From: Platycnemis pennipes
Taxonomy: Eukaryota; Arthropoda; Insecta; Odonata; Platycnemididae
Assembly (NCBI GenBank): GCA_933228895.1
Contig: OW121848.1
Span: 92,337,470-92,401,469, forward strand
Reading direction: 5' to 3'
DNA length: 64,000 bases
Shown here: positions 59,668-64,000 of the stretch, piece by piece
How the letters are laid out: each line of letters opens with the position of its first letter
Numbering within the stretch: the stretch's first letter is position 1
Notes under the pieces: model-generated
What the model saw: the letters and a program-made list of their open reading frames with translations, nothing else
Databases searched by the model: none
Told to the model about the DNA's origin: nothing
Position numbers and translations under genes: made by a program

Positions 59668-60077
59668 GAGTAGGGCATACGAGCCCTCTAGGACAGTCCT
59701 CGAATGATTCTCGTCTGAGGGTGCGTTTCTAAACTTTGGCGGTCACTCCCCTCAGCCCTGCTTTTGTTTGGATGTGTATTAATCTGGGCCTATTCATTGC
59801 ATTCTAGCTCAACTACCCAGCTATATGCATTCTTAGATACCGTTTTATTTTCCCCTTTGTCTGTTGGGCAAGCTTTGAGCCCAAATTCGTCGTCATTTGC
59901 CAAAAATTAACAAAAAAAAATTTACTGAAGTCAGTTTTATTTACTTTACTGTATAATTTTAACGATTAACAGTTAAAAGTTAACTTTTATAAAAATTAAA
60001 GATTAAATAAAATAAATTAAATAGTTAACTACATTTTTAACGATTAATTTTAATGGTTAATTTTTTAAATCGTTAAT

Positions 60078-60865
60078 CCCAACTATTTTGGGTATTGATT
60101 GTCTTATACCATTAAGGGAAGGTTTTGATGGAGTATCCCTACTTGTCTTTACTTTTCATTCATGTACCAACCCCTCCCTACACTATTACGCTCAATTTTT
60201 TATTGGAGAAAAATTTCCATATACTTTGCCCTATGGCTACTTATAAGAACATGTTTGAACGTGAAAGGACTTTTCGAAGAGTTTTGTTGCTTTACGGACG
60301 CCATTGCCAATGACCTGTATTCGACGCCCCAAAAAATATTTTCCCGGTCGTATTCGCGGATATCATTGGAACGAATAATGAGACCAATTAATTTCGCTGA
60401 CATTGAATAAGCAAAGCAGTGCAAAAGGCTTGTTTTTAATCAAAGGCCTTTAAGAAGAAAGGGAGTAACTGTGTGAAAAATGATGGGGAAAAGTTAAATG
60501 AGCGCAAGTTGAGATGAGAAGAGCGATGGCGAGCCCAAGAGGAATTCATTGCATTTGTAAATTAAAACGGGAACTCATTAATGCCTGCCTCTGTCCATAT
60601 TCCACCCTGCGCGTCTCCTCTCTTTCCAACCCTTTTGAATTCTTCCCCGAAACACTCGAAGAGTTTTGCTTTATGATAATGCGATGACTTCACCGTGTGG
60701 AGTTAAGAACCCGCGCCTGGGATGAAGATATATAATTGGAAAATGGGAGTGACGAGATTCCCAAAAAAAGATTAACTGGCTTAAATGCACAATGAAAATA
60801 GAATGGAAGAAGAGCTATCAGGAAAAAAATTTGCTATTCGATATACCGTATCGCAATATGGATTG
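60078..60865. other. No gene recognised
   Basis: AT-rich spacer with short frames only. Confidence 0.4.
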
Positions 60866-61486
60866 TAGGAAAACAGAAACTGGAAGAGGTGAAAGAGTTC
60901 TGTTGCCTGGGAAGCAGAGTAACCAACGATGGACGAAGCAAGAAAGAAATAGTGAGTAGGATAGCCCAGGCAAAGAGGGCATTCTATCAAAAGAAGAATC
61001 TACTTACAGCTGGAAATACAAGCTTGGAAGCAAGGAAGCAATTCATCAAAACGTGTATCTGGAGCATGTTTCTTTACGGCAGTGAGGCATGGACGATGAC
61101 AGCAGCGGAGAAGAAAAGGGTGGAAGCATTCGAAATATGGTGCTATCGAAGAATGATGAAGATAAAATGGATCGACCGTTACAAATGAAGAAGTCCTAAG
61201 AAGAGTGGGAGAAAAGTGAAGTCTGCTGACAACTCTAAAAAGAAGACGGGACAACTTAATCGGCCACATCTTAAGACACGATGGCCTGATGAAGACAATC
61301 GTCGAAGGAAAAGTGAACGGGAAGAATGGAAAATGCAGGCAATCGTATGAGTTACATAGAACAGGTCGTAAAGGACGTGAAAGAGAGGAACTACGTTAAT
61401 ATGAAGAGGTTGGCTGATAGAAGAATCGAGTGGAGGGCTGCGTCAAACCAATCCTAGGATTGCTGACCCTTGATGATGATGATGAA
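60866..61486 (+). pseudogene. RTE-like LINE, 5'-truncated copy (youngest-looking)
   Basis: Collinear with 20880-21490. The open frame 60889-61188 carries CCLGSRVTNDGRSKKEIVSR, RAFYQKKNLLTAG, MFLYGSEAWTMTAAEKKRVE and FEIWCYRRMMKIKWIDR. A frameshift at about 61185 precedes the tail, which ends caaaccaatcctaggattg and TGATGATGATGATGA. It keeps intact some codons that are stops in the longer copy (the EAWTM block reads through), so it did not derive from that copy. Confidence 0.88.
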
Positions 61487-61799
61487 TATGGATTGCGGAA
61501 AAGTTAGGTCAAAAGTCTCAGAATAAGTTATCGCCGTATTGACATTTCGAGAAAAACGGGTATGGCAAGAGGGGAATCCACTTTTCTCATGAAATGGAGA
61601 ATGCTATTGATGATGGCAGGAAAATGGTGACAGAAAAGTTTGAGTAAATGCTTAAAGAAAAGAGCGGGTAATACCTTTGATCACGAATATAGCACGATGA
61701 CATGTATTGAGGAAAATGATGAAATGGTAAAATATTGCAAGAAAATTTTCGTTTGTGGATTGGTTTTGACAAATTAGATTGATATTAATTTAATGGAAC

Positions 61800-62720
61800 T
61801 TCATAGGGAACTGGGAGTTTGTTCAATCACCGAAGAGTTATCCAAATTTCATATGCAAACCAAAAGGCTGAGATCAAATAAGAACCCAGTAGCGAAGAAG
61901 CTAGACTAAAGAAAGAAGTAAAACAAGGTTGTGCCTTGTCTCCTGTAAGTTTTAGTTTCTACATCGTGAAAGGTATCAAATAAAGAAAAGGCTTCAAGAC
62001 TGAGTGTAGACGGGGAAATAATTAATCATGCGTTTCACCGAAGATGTAGAGGTCATGGCATAGAGGGAAAGATACTTAATTTTAGAGATAATTTACAGGA
62101 AGACTAGTCAGCATGGAAAAGTCTCTGGCCAGATATCACTTGAAGGTCAAGAAAAATAAAACTAAAGTTGAAGGCAAATAAATAGAAAAGAAAAACTGTA
62201 TCTAGGACAGCCCAGGTGAAAAGAATATTTTACAAAAAAGAATCTACATCCGACTGGTAATAAATCCTTGGAAGAAATAAAACACTTTAATAGGACTTAC
62301 ATATGGAGTATGCTTTTTTATAGCTATGAGGCAAGGGCGATGACAGGCTGGGAGGCTAGGAACATTCGAAATGTGGTGCTACAAAGAATGAGGAATGGAA
62401 AATGAATGTACTGAATAACAACCAAAGAAGTCCAAAGAAGAGTGGGGCATAAGAGAAGTGTGATGATATCCCTAAAGAGAAGACAGAACAGTGAAGCTTA
62501 TCGGCTATATCTAGAGACATCTTGGCCTGATGAAGACGGTGGTCGAGGAAGAAGTGAATCGGAAGAGTGGCAAAGAGAGGCCTCAAATGAGATATATAAA
62601 GCAAGTAGTAAAGGATGTGAAACAGGAGTTATGTCAATATGAAGAGGTTGGATGATAGGATAATAGGTTGCAAAGATTCGTCAAACCAATATTAGGATTC
62701 ATGTCTAGTGATTATGATAA
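61800..62720 (+). pseudogene. RTE-like LINE, old and strongly diverged copy
   Basis: Pieces match the RT in order: gaagagttatccaaatttca (IIHS region, about 61841), KQGCALSPVSFSFYI (about 61923), tcaccgaagatgtagaggtc (degraded FADD region), aggacagcccaggtgaaaag (IAQAKR) and atgcttttttatagctatga (MFLYG.E), then the tail to gtcaaaccaatattaggatt at 62677 and a degenerate tgattatgataattatg. The many differences imply an insertion far older than its neighbour at 60.9 kb. Confidence 0.7.
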
Positions 62721-64000
62721 TTATGCAAACATATCTAAAATAATAGGACGATGAAAATGTTCATCAAAGGGGAGTTCGTGATTTCAATATGGAGGGAAGA
62801 ATAGAATGAAACAAGGTACATAGGGTGAAAGAAAGTTGGATATCAATCCATTAGAAATAATAGGAGGTTTGATACATGGCTGCATTTTATAATAAAAGGA
62901 GGAAATGCTTTTGAAATGAAAGGGTGGAAAGTGTAATGAACTAAAGTGTCGGTTAAAGTGGGATAATAAGAGTGCAAAAGAAAAGCACTAACTAAAAAAT
63001 AACTTTTACATGCCATGTACAGTCATTTGCAAAAGTCTGTGGGCAACCTCCACCGCGCCACTAGCGGCCAAGATTAGATCCACCAACTATGTTGGCACTA
63101 ACTGTATAGTAGAGAAAATTTGTGCTAAGGTAACGGTAATACACGATATGTAAAAATGGCCGATTTTAATGCCTGGGTCCTCAAAAAAATGATCGGTAAC
63201 GAATAATAATGACGCATAGGATCAAGGATACGGTATAATTAAGGCCCTACCACTTTTATTATGCAAAATAAATCTCGACAAATGCGTGCGACTGCTTAAT
63301 ACTCTGATTACGCCTGTGATATTGCCGCGAAGTGTCGTGCCGTAACACGTTATAAGATTCATTTTTCTCACTTAATAGTTCATTTTCAGTCCGTTTCTCT
63401 TTCTCATATGATATAGTTTCAACGGCAAGCTTGCTGAATGAAACTCCGAGCGTGCCCAGTATGAAATAAAGACATTTGTCGTCGTTGAAAGTTACTTGGC
63501 CTAGTCAAGGCATACGCATTCATTACGTAATTTATGCTCCATTGCATGAATAATTTAATAATGACACTGCTACATAAAAAAAGATGTCTTACTCGCTACG
63601 TGGATTCCATTTCACTATCCAAGACATCTCGCGCAATTAATTTGATGCAGTCCAATCCGTTCACCAATATAATTTAACACGTATTCGTGGTAGGTTAAAT
63701 AATCATTTGAATGTATGCGGTTCATAGAATTTATTAAAGAAACCACTCTCATACACAATACGATAACAAATAATTTGCGGTCATAAGTATTTATGGACAT
63801 TTTCAGTCATTTATCTTCCGATGAGTCTTGCTTCAATCAGGGTCCACCACCAACACTAGGTATCACCGTAGTCGGTTATTTTACCAGCAGCGCACCGAAT
63901 ATTCTTCTGTCAATCCTCATTATCACTACACCAGAACGTTTTCACTAATCATTTAGCGAGTATTCCTCCAAATATTTTACAAAATAGGATTAATGCCATA
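62721..64000. other. No gene recognised; possible Tc1-like terminus at 63018
   Basis: AT-rich DNA. At 63018 the words TACAGTCATTTGCAAAAGTC, then TGTGGGCAACC, resemble the TA-flanked terminal repeat of Tc1-like elements (a CAGT start followed by AAAAGTnTGTG). The matching opposite end was not found inside the window. No coding exon was recognised. Confidence 0.3.

Larger units (their letters stand above)
58901..60077. mobile_element. Putative DNA transposon with GTTAA-rich ends
   Basis: The left end (58901) starts ATTAACTGATTAAAGTTAA and is repeated 68 bp further on (58968-58987). The complement of the right end (60077) reads ATTAACGATTTAAAAAATTA. Both flanks are packed with GTTAA/TTAAC words (58901-59036 and 59925-60077) in largely inverted arrangement, while the ~0.9-kb middle has ordinary composition. 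Dense subterminal repeats of this kind occur in hAT-like elements, but the family and target duplication are not resolved. No transposase frame was recognised. Confidence 0.45.

Noticed and set aside
1..64000. CRISPR arrays, bacterial operons or defence systems
   Set aside because: No regularly spaced direct repeats of CRISPR type and no prokaryotic gene organisation; the sequence is eukaryotic throughout.

Overview
The window is arthropod, most likely insect, nuclear DNA: intron-split genes with GT/AG borders, one eukaryotic tRNA with internal pol III boxes, AT-rich intergenic DNA, and many decayed transposons (RTE-like LINEs, tRNA-derived SINEs, a Ty3/gypsy element, a piggyBac remnant, a PIF/Harbinger-type MITE). 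The repeat load and GC-rich CpG patches suggest a large hemimetabolous-type genome; I cannot name the species.

Layout. 1-2.5 kb: first two coding exons of a PRUNE (DHH exopolyphosphatase) gene on the minus strand; the rest lies off the left edge. 3.4-5.6 kb, divergent from it on plus: a complete three-exon gene for a secreted protein of about 560 residues, dominated by GGGGH-type repeats and flanked by YGxP motifs, probably structural (cuticle-like). 8.4 kb: tRNA-Thr(AGT), minus. 9.6 kb: a 233-bp MITE with perfect TTA target duplications. 10-16.5 kb: SINEs, LINE scraps and several strong hairpins. 16.8-22.2 kb: an apparent TIR transposon split by a nearly full-length but broken RTE-like LINE (18.5-21.5 kb). 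22-31 kb: more LINE remnants and a dead piggyBac transposase. 34.7-38.5 kb: G-rich tracts and two CpG-rich islands, the second with a YY1-type site, resembling promoters, but no gene could be attached. 38.5-53.5 kb: mostly unannotatable AT-rich DNA with SINEs. 53.5-55.5 kb: an internally deleted gypsy element with both LTRs. 55.8-62.7 kb: remnants of at least three LINE copies or lineages and a GTTAA-rich TIR-like element carrying two copies of a GGCGAC hairpin.

Only three host loci are supported with confidence: PRUNE (partial), the Gly/His-rich secreted protein, and tRNA-Thr. Nearly all other coding signal is transposon-derived and broken. The most unusual host item is the Gly/His-rich protein. 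No operon, CRISPR or defence system is present. Coordinates of old repeats are approximate because no alignment could be run.
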